Positions 7,741 through 15,370 of a stretch of 41,864 nucleotides of DNA are shown here, piece by piece. Both the position numbers and the translations under genes were made by a program. Positions within the stretch are counted from its first letter, which is position 1. Each line of letters opens with the position of its first letter. The DNA is taken from assembly GCA_036476315.1 (NCBI GenBank), contig JAZGBI010000106.1, positions 1 to 41,864 on the forward strand, given 5' to 3'. Source of the DNA: Candidatus Neomarinimicrobiota bacterium. Its GTDB lineage: Bacteria > Fidelibacterota > Marinisomatia > Marinisomatales > S15-B10. Under the pieces are notes generated by a model. The model was given only the letters and a program-made list of their open reading frames with translations, was not told where the DNA came from and did not search any database.

Positions 7741-10098
7741 CTAAAAGGGCATTCCAAAGAGGATATGAAAATTCCACCCCTCAGGAGACTTGGACGTGGC
7801 AGGAATATCGTCGAAACCGTAACCGAGATCAAACCCGAGCATCCCCAGCATAGGCATAAACATCCGGATTCCAAATCCCGCCGAACGTTTAAGGTCAAAG
7901 GGATCAGTTTCCGTGAAGTCTTTCCAGACGTTACCCATTTCTGCAAATGCCAGGGCGTAAACCGTCGGATTCTCAGAGAAGGGAAATCTCAGTTCCAACA
8001 TCGCTTTCAACAAGACATTTCCCCCCAAGGGTTGTCCGCTGTAGGGACCCACCGTGTTGTCATCATACCCCCTCAACAGGATACCGTAGGGAATGCCACT
8101 TCCCCCCATGATGAATCTTTCATCAATGGGAATGATGGAACCACGTGGCGAAGGGAGTTCCTTGATGGAACCCATCTGAAAAGAATTCAGGAGAACAAAT
8201 TTCCAGACCAAGGGCGCATATGCGTCAAATTTTAGTACGTGTTTGTGAAAGTTTTCGTGTACGGGCAGGAGGCGGGTATCCAGAGGTCCACCCGACAAGG
8301 TGGATGTCCAGGAGAATACAGAACCTTCCGAAGGGAATTCCGGGTGATTCCTGCTGTCGCGAGTCACAAATTGAGTGAGGGCAAGTCCCACGGTTGTCTC
8401 CCGCCCCCGCACATACCTTTCGAGATCTTCCTCTGATCCCTCGTATCTCTTCTGAGTGCCCTGAACCATCCACGACGCCCGGAAATAGTTGTCGGGCCAT
8501 TTCAGCCGGCGCCCCACGCGGACCGACGCCCCGACAACCGTTCTGTCCAGCGGAAAGGAGTAATAGGTAACATTCTGACCCCTGAGGTAATAGAATGCGG
8601 AGAATCCCAACAGAACCGGAGTGTCCTTGACCATGGGATCAGTAAAATTAAAGGACAGTGATCGGTATCGGGACCTTTGTCGACTGGATACGAAATTGTA
8701 CTGGGTCCCCTGCTGAAAACTGAGTCCCAATTGCTGGCCCTTCCCGAGGAAATTGTTGAATTTGATACCGGCGCCGCCCATAATACCATACTCTTCTGTG
8801 AACCCGATAGAAGCGTTTGCCTCATCGGAAGACCGTTCTTCTACCGTAACCAAAAGGTCAATTTCATCTTCATCCACCGGAATAACGTCGGGTCTCACAT
8901 CGCTGAAATAATTGAGAATCATGATTTCCCGGGCACTTCGCATGAGCAGGTCACGGCTGAAGATGTCACCCGGCACGATCTTCATTTCTCGACGGACTAC
9001 GTTCTCCCGGGTTTTCGTGTTGCCTGTTATCTCAATCTTGCGAACCGAAACCTGATGATTCTCAGCAATGACGAAATGAACGTCAAGAGAATCCTCAGCC
9101 ACAGGCCTGATTTGAGGCTCGATTCTGCTGTATATGTAACCCCTGTCCATGTAAAGACCGTGCACTCCTTCATAAACTGCCTGGGTGAATTCCTCCTCGT
9201 TGTAGAGGTCACCTTTCGACAAGTTCAGTACAGACCCTAATTCCTTCTCTGAATAAAGCACATTTCCTTCCCAACTGAGATGACGGAGGTAATACTGGGG
9301 ACCTTCATACAACTTCAACTCAATAGTCATTCCACCGTTGTCATCCTCATACTCGATGGATTGAGACAGAATCCGGAAATCCCTGTACCCGCGGTTCCTG
9401 TAAAAAGACGCCAGGGCAGCCTTGTCCTCCTCAAATTTCTTCTCCTCAAAGTGAGATCGCCAGAAAAGGTACCACTTCTGGACCTTCGTGTTTTTCAGCC
9501 GGCGGCGGAGTTTCCGGTCTGAAAAAGCGTTGCTTCCAGTAAAACGAACCTCTCTCGTCTTAACCTTTCTGTTCCTTCGAACGTTGAAAACAATGTCTTT
9601 CACGTTATCCCTATTACCGTCCTTCAGCTCAACATCCACCTCCGCTTTCAGATACCCGTCCTCCCCGTAAAGTTTCCTTATTTTTTCCACAGATTCCTTC
9701 GCTAAGTAGGGTTGAAGTCTCTGCCCGGTAGTCAGATCCAGCGCTTCTTCGATATCCTTCTTTTTCTTCTTGTCGCCTTCAATCTTCACCTCACCCAAAA
9801 TGGGATTCTCTTCCACTTCTACTGTCACAAAGATGCCGTCGACGGTTTCCCGATCAAGGTGAATCTGTACATCTGAGAAAAGACCCGTTTGCCACAGCTT
9901 CCTCACCGCCCGTCCAAAATCGCCTGGACTGATTTCTTTTCCCTCCATGAGTCCAGACGTATACTTGATCACACTGGCAGCCGTCATATTATTCCCCGTC
10001 ACTTCCACTCCCAGAATATCCACCGACTGGACGGACTGTGCCGAGGCAAAGGAAAAGGAAGCGACGGCAAAAAGGATATATCTCACAAGATTTTTCAT
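7741..10098 (-). CDS. bamA: outer membrane protein assembly factor BamA
   Basis: Omp85 insertase that folds beta barrels into the outer membrane. The 785 residues comprise a signal peptide (cleavage after ASA, before Gln), about five POTRA repeats (for example VDILGVEVTGNNMTAASVIK, VKIEGDKKKKKDIEEALDLT, VRKIEITGNTKTRENVVRRE) and a C-terminal barrel. The barrel carries the lid-loop type motif IPYGILLRGYDDNTVGP and ends in ILFGMPF with a terminal Phe. The start overlaps the uppS stop (ATGA). There is a 107-bp gap before skp, but no terminator is visible there, so read-through is likely. Confidence 0.96.
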   Translation of the reverse strand: MKNLVRYILFAVASFSFASAQSVQSVDILGVEVTGNNMTAASVIKYTSGLMEGKEISPGDFGRAVRKLWQTGLFSDVQIHLDRETVDGIFVTVEVEENPILGEVKIEGDKKKKKDIEEALDLTTGQRLQPYLAKESVEKIRKLYGEDGYLKAEVDVELKDGNRDNVKDIVFNVRRNRKVKTREVRFTGSNAFSDRKLRRRLKNTKVQKWYLFWRSHFEEKKFEEDKAALASFYRNRGYRDFRILSQSIEYEDDNGGMTIELKLYEGPQYYLRHLSWEGNVLYSEKELGSVLNLSKGDLYNEEEFTQAVYEGVHGLYMDRGYIYSRIEPQIRPVAEDSLDVHFVIAENHQVSVRKIEITGNTKTRENVVRREMKIVPGDIFSRDLLMRSAREIMILNYFSDVRPDVIPVDEDEIDLLVTVEERSSDEANASIGFTEEYGIMGGAGIKFNNFLGKGQQLGLSFQQGTQYNFVSSRQRSRYRSLSFNFTDPMVKDTPVLLGFSAFYYLRGQNVTYYSFPLDRTVVGASVRVGRRLKWPDNYFRASWMVQGTQKRYEGSEEDLERYVRGRETTVGLALTQFVTRDSRNHPEFPSEGSVFSWTSTLSGGPLDTRLLPVHENFHKHVLKFDAYAPLVWKFVLLNSFQMGSIKELPSPRGSIIPIDERFIMGGSGIPYGILLRGYDDNTVGPYSGQPLGGNVLLKAMLELRFPFSENPTVYALAFAEMGNVWKDFTETDPFDLKRSAGFGIRMFMPMLGMLGFDLGYGFDDIPATSKSPEGWNFHILFGMPF

Positions 10099-10859
10099 GA
10101 GGTAGACACCGCAGTGGAATCTACAACTTTTCCAAAGCGTCTTTCCCGGTGTTGATAATCCAGAATCGCCTCATGCAATTCCGTTCTCCGGAAAGCCGGC
10201 CAGTGAACTGGAGTGACATAGATCTCTGCATAGGCAAGCTGCCACAGAAGGAAATTGCTTATGCGATGTTCACCGCTCGTTCGAATGATCATATCCGGAT
10301 CAGGGATATCAGCTGTATAAAGATAACGACTGAAAACATTCTCACTCAGATCCTCGGCTCTGACTTTCTCCAATGTGAAATCCCGGCAGAAATCCCGGAT
10401 TGCGTCCAGGATCTCTGAACGTCCGCCGTAGTTTAGCGCCAATACCAGATTCAATCCACTGTTACCTGCCGTGCGCCGGACACCTTCCTCCATCTCCTTT
10501 CTCGGTTCGCCTGGCAGTTCGTCCAGGCGGCCGATGACGTGGAGTCGTACGTTGTTTTCCATGAGATCATCAATTTCATTTCGAATGGTTTCCACAAGAA
10601 GTCTCATGAGAGCCGAAACTTCCGCCAGGGGCCGGGCCCAGTTCTCCATCGAAAATGTGTAGAGGGTGAGATACTCGATACCAAGTTCTCCACAACAGCG
10701 GGTAATCTCGCGGACCGAATTAATCCCCTCCCGGTGACCGGCAATACGAGGAAGCTTTCTCCGTTTGGCCCACCGGCCGTTTCCATCCATGATGATGGCA
10801 ATATGCCTGGGTAAATTCCCGTTCGCTTCGATTTGCTCTCTTAACCCCTGTCTGTTCAT
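10095..10859 (-). CDS. uppS: isoprenyl transferase UppS (undecaprenyl diphosphate synthase)
   Basis: Cis-prenyltransferase that builds the C55 lipid carrier for peptidoglycan and O-antigen. The family signature HIAIIMDGNGRWAKRR occurs near residue 20, followed by GHREGINSVREI, LTLYTFSMENWARP, LNLVLALNYGGRSEI, DMIIRTSGEHRISNFLLWQL and YAEIYVTPVHWPAF. It is the promoter-proximal gene of the envelope operon. In many bacteria uppS is followed by cdsA and dxr; here bamA follows directly and cdsA is absent from the window. Confidence 0.96.
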   Translation of the reverse strand: MNRQGLREQIEANGNLPRHIAIIMDGNGRWAKRRKLPRIAGHREGINSVREITRCCGELGIEYLTLYTFSMENWARPLAEVSALMRLLVETIRNEIDDLMENNVRLHVIGRLDELPGEPRKEMEEGVRRTAGNSGLNLVLALNYGGRSEILDAIRDFCRDFTLEKVRAEDLSENVFSRYLYTADIPDPDMIIRTSGEHRISNFLLWQLAYAEIYVTPVHWPAFRRTELHEAILDYQHRERRFGKVVDSTAVSTS

Positions 10860-10876
10860 CCGTCACACACGCGAAT

Positions 10877-10891
10877 CAATTAAGTTAATTG
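10877..10891. promoter_or_regulatory. 15-bp palindrome over the -10 region of the uppS promoter (operator-like)
   Basis: A perfect inverted repeat, CAATTAA-G-TTAATTG, overlaps the proposed -10 hexamer and the likely transcription start of the envelope operon. Perfect AT-rich palindromes in this position are typical repressor sites, but no dedicated regulator is encoded nearby and the proposed function is inference. Confidence 0.35.
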
Positions 10892-10911
10892 TTAGTTTCC
10901 CCGAATGTCAA
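10883..10911 (-). promoter_or_regulatory. sigma70-like promoter of the uppS-bamA-lpx-dxr-rseP operon
   Basis: On the minus strand a perfect TTGACA (10906-10911) is followed by a 17-bp spacer and TTAACT (10883-10888), which matches the -10 consensus weakly. The start codon of uppS lies about 24 bp downstream. It separates the operon from the upstream zinc-ribbon gene. Confidence 0.5.
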
Positions 10912-10951
10912 GATCCGTCTGAGTTACTCCGTTGCCGCTTTCATGACTACT

Positions 10952-11377
10952 TCAACTCGTCACATCTCCACTAGTTTCGTACAACTCAGCGGTGTGATGA
11001 TCGAAAGAACTCACAGTGTCGGGAAGCAACCCGAATTCCCTAAACTCGGAGCCACACCTGTAGCATACGCCCAAATCAGATACATTTCGGTAGATGAGCC
11101 AATCCACGAAGACCAATAGTGCCAGGCTAATCCCATAAGTGAAAGGGACGAGAACGGCCCCCACGATGATGATGAAGCACCCCATTGCCTGGTTGAAGTC
11201 CTTCCGTCGATAAAATTGCCTGCAGTCACAAAAAGGACACCGGGTGAGGTTCCATGAGACCCCAGAGATTTCCGCCTTTTCGTTTCGGCAGTGAGGACAG
11301 ATAATCTCCGTCTCTCCCTCTACCACCTGACGGTAGTACTCCCCACACACACCACATTCTTTGCTAACCGAGGGCAT
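10952..11377 (-). CDS. zinc-ribbon protein with a central membrane hairpin, function unknown
   Basis: The 141 residues contain two separated zinc-ribbon halves: CGVCGEYY (8-11) with CPHC (33-36), and CPFCDC (47-52) with CYRCGSEF (about 104-107). Between them lies a hydrophobic region (CFIIIVGAVLVPFTYGISLALLVFVDWLIY split into two helices, about residues 66-96). This looks like a small membrane protein with cytoplasmic metal-binding knuckles. I do not recognise a family. Its upstream region runs straight into a palindromic repeat element (11388-11577). The gene is separated from uppS by a promoter, so it may be transcribed alone. Confidence 0.7.
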   Translation of the reverse strand: MPSVSKECGVCGEYYRQVVEGETEIICPHCRNEKAEISGVSWNLTRCPFCDCRQFYRRKDFNQAMGCFIIIVGAVLVPFTYGISLALLVFVDWLIYRNVSDLGVCYRCGSEFREFGLLPDTVSSFDHHTAELYETSGDVTS

Positions 11378-11387
11378 TCAAACCAGA

Positions 11388-11577
11388 CCTGCCCGCCCTC
11401 CCGATGAGGAGGGAGCAGGCGGGGAGAACACAGAGTACATAGATTTCATGTTTGGGAGTTCCTGATCACTCATTTGAAATCTCTTTCCTGGAATTCCCCA
11501 TGTCAGATTGTCCTTGTCAAGACTATTCTTAATCTTCTCTGTGCCCTCCCCGCCTGACCTGCATGTCGGGCAGGTGT
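11388..11577. repeat. pair of inverted palindromic repeats (REPIN-like) flanking about 100 bp
   Basis: Two GC-rich palindromic elements face each other. The inner arms are near-perfect inverted copies: 11418-11435 and the complement of 11537-11554 agree at 16 of 18 positions (GGCGGGGAG-nn-CACAGAG). Each arm continues outward into a hairpin containing CCTGCCCG/CGGGCAGG type sequence (11388-11417 and 11555-11577). The interior is AT-richer and non-coding. The outward sequences CTCCCCGCC...GGGCAGG are shared with the unit repeated at 41184-41441, so this is a dispersed family. It occupies the whole gap between two minus-strand genes. Confidence 0.6.
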
Positions 11578-11586
11578 GGCTAACCG

Positions 11587-12360
11587 TTAGAGGAATATGC
11601 CAAACTGCAAAGCATAATATTTGTAAATGAGGTCTCCCATAAGGATCGAAATTACCACCACGTAGAGGAGTCCTGTCGCTGACTGGGTCGAATGAATCTT
11701 CACAACACGTAACGTGAGCAAACAGAGGACTATGGGAAGAGCTGTTCCAAATAGGAGGGCTATCCCCAGGAAGAAACCGTTGAATGTCTCGATAAACTCA
11801 AGAATCGTAAGGAGGACTCCTCCTGCATCAACCGTTCCAATAAGCAGGTGAGATATATCCCAGAGAAGTCGGGCAGTCAACAGGGTAAGCAGTAAGAAGA
11901 CCGAACGCTTCAGCAGTCTGATAGGAAGATCCACAACGTTCAGATACCAGTGGCCGAGAAGCATGGAAAAGACGCTCCCACTGAGAATCAGACCGCCAAG
12001 AATCGATACTCCTTTGAACAAGAAATCGGACCCAGTGAGAGCGGTAATCGTCTCCATGACCAGCACAACACCAATCAGTGACGGAATGGTAACTACCCAT
12101 GCCTGGATTCGCTCCCGGTTCCAGTAGAACCAGGCGACAGACAGAAGGGAAACCAACCAGACAGCTGCCGACATTTTCACAACAAACCCTGCATCCATAA
12201 GACCGAAGAAGACGACGCCCATGCCTCCAACTAAACTGGCAAGACCTAAAATGAAACGGTGAAATCCGGGATCCATCTTTCCCGTGGCAGTTACCCAAAG
12301 AAAAACCGGGAATAGGCTCCCAAAAAGGAAAAAAGTGAGCGTGGAAATGATACCTAACAT
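11587..12360 (-). CDS. polytopic membrane protein of unknown function
   Basis: The 257 residues are almost entirely hydrophobic, with roughly eight predicted transmembrane helices and short loops. Recognisable landmarks are an N-terminal helix (LTFFLFGSLFPVFLWVTATG), a loop with FYWNRERIQAW, a central LLGHWYLNVVDLPIRLLKR and a C-terminal DLIYKYYALQFGIFL. The GHWYLN element, with His and aromatic residues at a helix end, could bind a cofactor, but that is speculation. It lies 72 bp after mrp and may be co-transcribed with it. I do not recognise the family. Confidence 0.7.
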   Translation of the reverse strand: MLGIISTLTFFLFGSLFPVFLWVTATGKMDPGFHRFILGLASLVGGMGVVFFGLMDAGFVVKMSAAVWLVSLLSVAWFYWNRERIQAWVVTIPSLIGVVLVMETITALTGSDFLFKGVSILGGLILSGSVFSMLLGHWYLNVVDLPIRLLKRSVFLLLTLLTARLLWDISHLLIGTVDAGGVLLTILEFIETFNGFFLGIALLFGTALPIVLCLLTLRVVKIHSTQSATGLLYVVVISILMGDLIYKYYALQFGIFL

Positions 12361-12432
12361 GGAGTCACAAAGCTCTCCTCGCGACGAATCGCCCGTGAAA
12401 CTTCACTGCTGCTTCTGTAAAGAAAATACAGA

Positions 12433-13578
12433 TTATGGTCCGGCAGCCACACGGTCTTCAATCGTGTCTGCAATACGGGAAAAGACCAAACTGATGGGCG
12501 AACCGGGATCTTTGATGGTCAAGGGAGTCCCGTCGTCGCAGGCCTCCATCAGCTCCTGAGAGATGGGAATCTCCCCGAGAAGAGGAACGTTAAGTCGTGC
12601 ACTTTCCCTGGACCCTCCTCCTCGCTTGAAAAGGTTTACGTCTATCTGAAACCGGCCCTCTGAATCAGATATCACGTCCGATACTTCGTCCATCCGAGGG
12701 AGAGAGATGACCGCACCACCAAGGGGATTCCCGGTTTCGTCGTGCACCAGACCCGATACTACGTAACCTGACATGTTTTCCACAACGCCCAGAACGGGTG
12801 CGCTCACTTTCCGGAACATATCGGCCCCTTTCCGCGCGTCAGAAACCGCCAGGTCCTGGGGTGTGGTCACAATGACCGCCCCGGAAATTCTCAACTTCTG
12901 CAATAGGGTCAGCTGCACATCGCCCGTTCCCGGGGGAAGATCCATGATCATATAATCCAGAGTCTCCCATAGCACATCGGAGAAAAACTGCTCTGTCATT
13001 CGAGAGATGAGGGGACCTCTCCATATGATGGGCGTTTCATTGCCGCTGAGGAACCCGAACGACATGATTTTCATTCCGAATTTTTCAAGGGGAATGAGCT
13101 TTCCTTCCGGCGTCGTCGCAGGTCTCTCATTGATACCGAGAAGAATAGGAAGGCTGGGCCCATATATATCGAGATCAAGAAGACCGACCTTCCGTCCGCG
13201 AGCGGCCAGAACGGCGGCAATATTCACAGCCACAGTGGATTTACCCACACCTCCCTTGCCGCTGGCTACCGCCACAGTGTATTTCACTCCCGGAATGAGA
13301 TCCTGATCTTCAACACGCGCTGTCCTCCCTTGAGCCTCTGAAGGTGCCGTAATTCTTATATCAATTGTCTCAAACGAACCGCCAGTCTGTAGCGTCTTCT
13401 CCACGCGATTCCTTATTTCAAGCTTGCTCTCTTCACTCATGGTGGACAGTTGAAGATCAACCACCACATTTCCCCGGTCGACTTCCACATCTTTAACGAT
13501 ACCGAAGGAAACAATGTCACGGCTGAAACCGGGATACTTCACAGATTTCAATAACTCAAGAACATCTTCTTTACTCAA
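12433..13578 (-). CDS. Mrp/NBP35-type P-loop ATPase (Fe-S carrier family) with an inserted domain
   Basis: Member of the Mrp/ApbC family of iron-sulfur cluster carriers. An N-terminal MIP18-like domain (about residues 1-80) precedes the ATPase, which has the deviant Walker A SGKGGVGKS, LDLDIYGPSLPILLG, IWRGPLISRM and DLPPGTGDVQLTL. The start is TTG 13578, with GGAG 8 nt upstream; the longer frame begins inside that ribosome binding site. After VVENMSGY, where most relatives have a CxxC cluster motif, about 45 residues are inserted: VSGLVHDETGNPLGGAVISL followed by SDSEGRFQI. This looks like a carboxypeptidase-regulatory-like beta sandwich. The normal LFKRGGG and VPLLGEIPI then resume. The CxxC motif is missing, so the usual cluster-bridged dimer should not form. 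Confidence 0.9.
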   Translation of the reverse strand: MSKEDVLELLKSVKYPGFSRDIVSFGIVKDVEVDRGNVVVDLQLSTMSEESKLEIRNRVEKTLQTGGSFETIDIRITAPSEAQGRTARVEDQDLIPGVKYTVAVASGKGGVGKSTVAVNIAAVLAARGRKVGLLDLDIYGPSLPILLGINERPATTPEGKLIPLEKFGMKIMSFGFLSGNETPIIWRGPLISRMTEQFFSDVLWETLDYMIMDLPPGTGDVQLTLLQKLRISGAVIVTTPQDLAVSDARKGADMFRKVSAPVLGVVENMSGYVVSGLVHDETGNPLGGAVISLPRMDEVSDVISDSEGRFQIDVNLFKRGGGSRESARLNVPLLGEIPISQELMEACDDGTPLTIKDPGSPISLVFSRIADTIEDRVAAGP

Positions 13579-13610
13579 TTGATCTTCTCCTTCCAAGACC
13601 CGGCCTAGAC

Positions 13611-13641
13611 AAAAAACGGCTGTTCACAAGAACAACCGTTT
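13611..13641 (-). terminator. rho-independent terminator of the ferredoxin gene
   Basis: On the minus strand a stem of about 12 bp (AAACGG-TTGTTC / GAACA-GCCGTTT, one mismatch) is followed by a T run. It begins about 20 bp after the ferredoxin stop and insulates the downstream mrp gene. Confidence 0.8.
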
Positions 13642-13662
13642 AACTGAAGATGATATCCGCGA

Positions 13663-13950
13663 CTATTGTTCGCGACCGAAGTACTTGTAGTTCTTGGGAA
13701 TGTAGCTGGCCCATTCCTCGGGCACTTCACTCTCTTCAAAAATAGCTTCCACGGGGCATTCAGGCTCGCAGGCACCGCAGTCAATACACTCCTCCGGATC
13801 GATGTAGAGCATCTTGCCCTCAAGATCGTTTTCGTCATACCCCACTTCATCCCACTTTTCCTTGGTGGGGTGAATGCAATCCACCGGGCAAACGTCAACA
13901 CAAGCCGCATCACAAACGCCCACACAAGGTTCTGTAATGATGTATGTCAT
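13663..13950 (-). CDS. ferredoxin with two Fe-S cluster motifs
   Basis: A 95-residue soluble ferredoxin. The first motif is CVGVCDAACVDVCPVDCI (residues 9-26), with an expanded spacing typical of seven-iron ferredoxins; the second is CIDCGACEPECPVEAI, a standard 4Fe-4S motif. The insert between them, HPTKEKWDEVGYDENDLEGK, and the IDPEECIDCGACEPECPVEA core are usual for this small-ferredoxin family. AGGAGG lies 7 nt before the ATG. It is a single-gene unit with its own terminator, next to the Mrp gene. An electron-carrier role is well supported; its partners are unknown. Confidence 0.92.
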   Translation of the reverse strand: MTYIITEPCVGVCDAACVDVCPVDCIHPTKEKWDEVGYDENDLEGKMLYIDPEECIDCGACEPECPVEAIFEESEVPEEWASYIPKNYKYFGREQ

Positions 13951-14159
13951 TCTTCCCTCCTATGACGATCTACTCTAGGAATGATATTATCCAGGAACAA
14001 TGGCACTCTTTGTCCTATTCAATTTAGTTCGAAGGGACAGTTTATGAAAAGTTTTTTCGGCGTGCCTGCACTCACAGATTCTCTCGGTAATGATTAATTC
14101 CAATGTTTCCAAAGTGTGGTATATTAGGGGGATCTCTGTCCATTCTCAGTGGAAGTCTG

Positions 14160-14417
14160 ATGTCGAAGAGCGAGCGGATGCGCCGGGAGAACATTAAGAT
14201 AAGAAAGCTACGACGGACCGTGGACTTAACCTGCTCACTTCTATACCAATTGCCCCTCACACCAGAATTGGCTCAGAACATCATTGGTGCCACAAAGAAG
14301 GTTGTTTTGACTCTATTCCCTGGCTGCGAAGAAGAGTTCAACCTCATATACTTGAGCCGCTTTGACCGAATTCTCCGTGAGCGGGGTATTGAAGAGAAAG
14401 AGCCCGTCAACATCTGA
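14160..14417 (+). CDS. small conserved-looking protein, function unknown
   Basis: I start this at ATG 14160 (85 residues), because a GGAAG lies just upstream and the protein then begins MSKSERMRRENIKIRKLRRT. The upstream extension to 14103 looks non-coding. The protein is basic at the N terminus and helical, with LTCSLLYQLPLTPELAQNII and a tail of FDRILRERGIEEKEP. There is no membrane segment and no cluster motif; the two Cys are isolated. The shape resembles small nucleic-acid or regulatory proteins, but I assign no function. It lies 49 bp upstream of a ferredoxin gene on the same strand. Confidence 0.6.
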   Translation: MSKSERMRRENIKIRKLRRTVDLTCSLLYQLPLTPELAQNIIGATKKVVLTLFPGCEEEFNLIYLSRFDRILRERGIEEKEPVNI

Positions 14418-14466
14418 ACTTTCCCTTGCAACTCCCTCGTGGTAAGTCTTACTTTTTTCAGCTACC

Positions 14467-14817
14467 TTGGAGCTGACGCTGGCTACAAAACCGAAACGAA
14501 AATACGATCTCTATAAAGGAATACCTGAGCTCACGGTGGAGCCCGGGAAAAAGAAAAAGAGACCGCGACTCATGGCTGTGGTCGATGAAGACAACTGCAC
14601 AGGGTGCCAGGCTTGTATCCCCTTTTGTCCCGTGGACTGTATCGAACCCGTGCCCCGAGAGAAATATGAAATCCCAATCCCCCCCGTACAGATCCGGTTT
14701 GATGAGTGTATCGGCTGCCAGATCTGCGCCAGGGTCTGTACCAGACTCACCTGGGATGCCATCCGGATGATTCCCACGGAGAAATTTGAGGAGTTGTACG
14801 GAATCACAGTTTCTTGA
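14467..14817 (+). CDS. 2x[4Fe-4S] ferredoxin-type protein
   Basis: A 116-residue protein with a basic N-terminal extension (to about residue 35, KKKKRPRL) followed by two cluster motifs, CTGCQACIPFCPVDCIEPV and CIGCQICARVCTRLTWDAI. In the second motif the residue after the fourth Cys is Thr instead of the usual Pro. The tail ends EKFEELYGITVS. The start shown is TTG 14467, which lacks a clear ribosome binding site; an internal ATG before AVVDEDN would give a standard compact ferredoxin, so the start is uncertain. The neighbouring gene on the other side of the divergent region is another ferredoxin. Confidence 0.85.
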   Translation: MELTLATKPKRKYDLYKGIPELTVEPGKKKKRPRLMAVVDEDNCTGCQACIPFCPVDCIEPVPREKYEIPIPPVQIRFDECIGCQICARVCTRLTWDAIRMIPTEKFEELYGITVS

Positions 14818-14842
14818 CATCCTGAAAACGATACCTTACCAT
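14814..14842 (+). promoter_or_regulatory. candidate promoter for the osmC-kinase-HD operon
   Basis: A perfect TTGACA (14814-14819), overlapping the upstream ferredoxin stop, is followed by a 17-bp spacer and TACCAT (14837-14842), four of six matches to the -10 consensus. The first start codon downstream is at 14981, so the leader would be about 130 nt. Confidence 0.4.
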
Positions 14843-14980
14843 ACCCCTATTGTTGCCTGCCCCTGGCACAGGTAAATTCTTACACGAACATAGACTCACA
14901 AACGATGGTTGCGAGCCACAGACAGGGTCAACTCTGCCCACCGTCGGTGAGCCAGGGGAGGGGGATACGGAGTTACGGAT

Positions 14981-15370
14981 ATGAAAATCTTTTTCCCGGG
15001 AGGGAAGAGAGTCTTTGCGGATTACAAAAGATTCATTCACAAAACAGATCAGGCAGTGGAATCGGGAGGAGAAGGAACGGCTCCCCAATCCTTCGACCTG
15101 TTTCCTGTCTCCCTGGGAACCTGTGCCGGTTCTTATACTCTCGAGTTTTCCTAGAAGCGCGATCTTAGTGCAAAAGGACTCGGGATCATACAGGCCATGG
15201 AGCGTAATGAGGCGACAGGTTTGATCTCAGCGGTGAATCTGAACATCCAACTTCCGGAAAAGTTTCCGGAGAAATATCGCTCTGCGGTTGTCCGATCGGC
15301 CGAGCTCTGCACGGTCAAAAGGAACATTGAGAATCCCTCCCGGTTCAATATCGTCACGACACGACATTGA
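14981..15370 (+). pseudogene. OsmC-family protein gene interrupted by an in-frame amber codon
   Basis: Read through one TAG at 15152-15154 (codon 58), this frame encodes a 129-residue OsmC-type protein. It begins MKIFFPGGKRVFADYKRF, continues FDLFPVSLGTCAGSYTLEF, then TAG, then KRDLSAKGLGIIQAMERN and LQLPEKFPEKY-type sequence. It keeps both expected redox Cys (SLGTCAG and AELCTVKRN). OsmC proteins reduce organic hydroperoxides or act on sulfur species. The amber sits where relatives often have Gln (F-C-Q-K-R), so a single CAG-to-TAG change would explain it. GGAG lies 8 nt before the ATG. The stop overlaps the next ATG (TGATG), as in an intact operon. It may be a recent mutation, a sequencing or assembly error, or suppressed. 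Confidence 0.8.

Noticed and set aside
13951-14159. Divergent promoter for the ferredoxin and the small plus-strand gene
   Set aside because: AT-rich stretches such as GGATAATATC are present, but no -35 and -10 pair with acceptable spacing could be placed on either strand.
15152-15154. Amber codon as pyrrolysine
   Set aside because: No pyl genes are in the window, OsmC proteins have no such residue, and the site aligns with a common Gln; mutation, error or ordinary suppression is simpler.
14905-15224. Two small plus-strand frames in the region before the FGGY kinase
   Set aside because: They are out-of-frame readings of the OsmC gene, which explains the region once the amber codon is read through.
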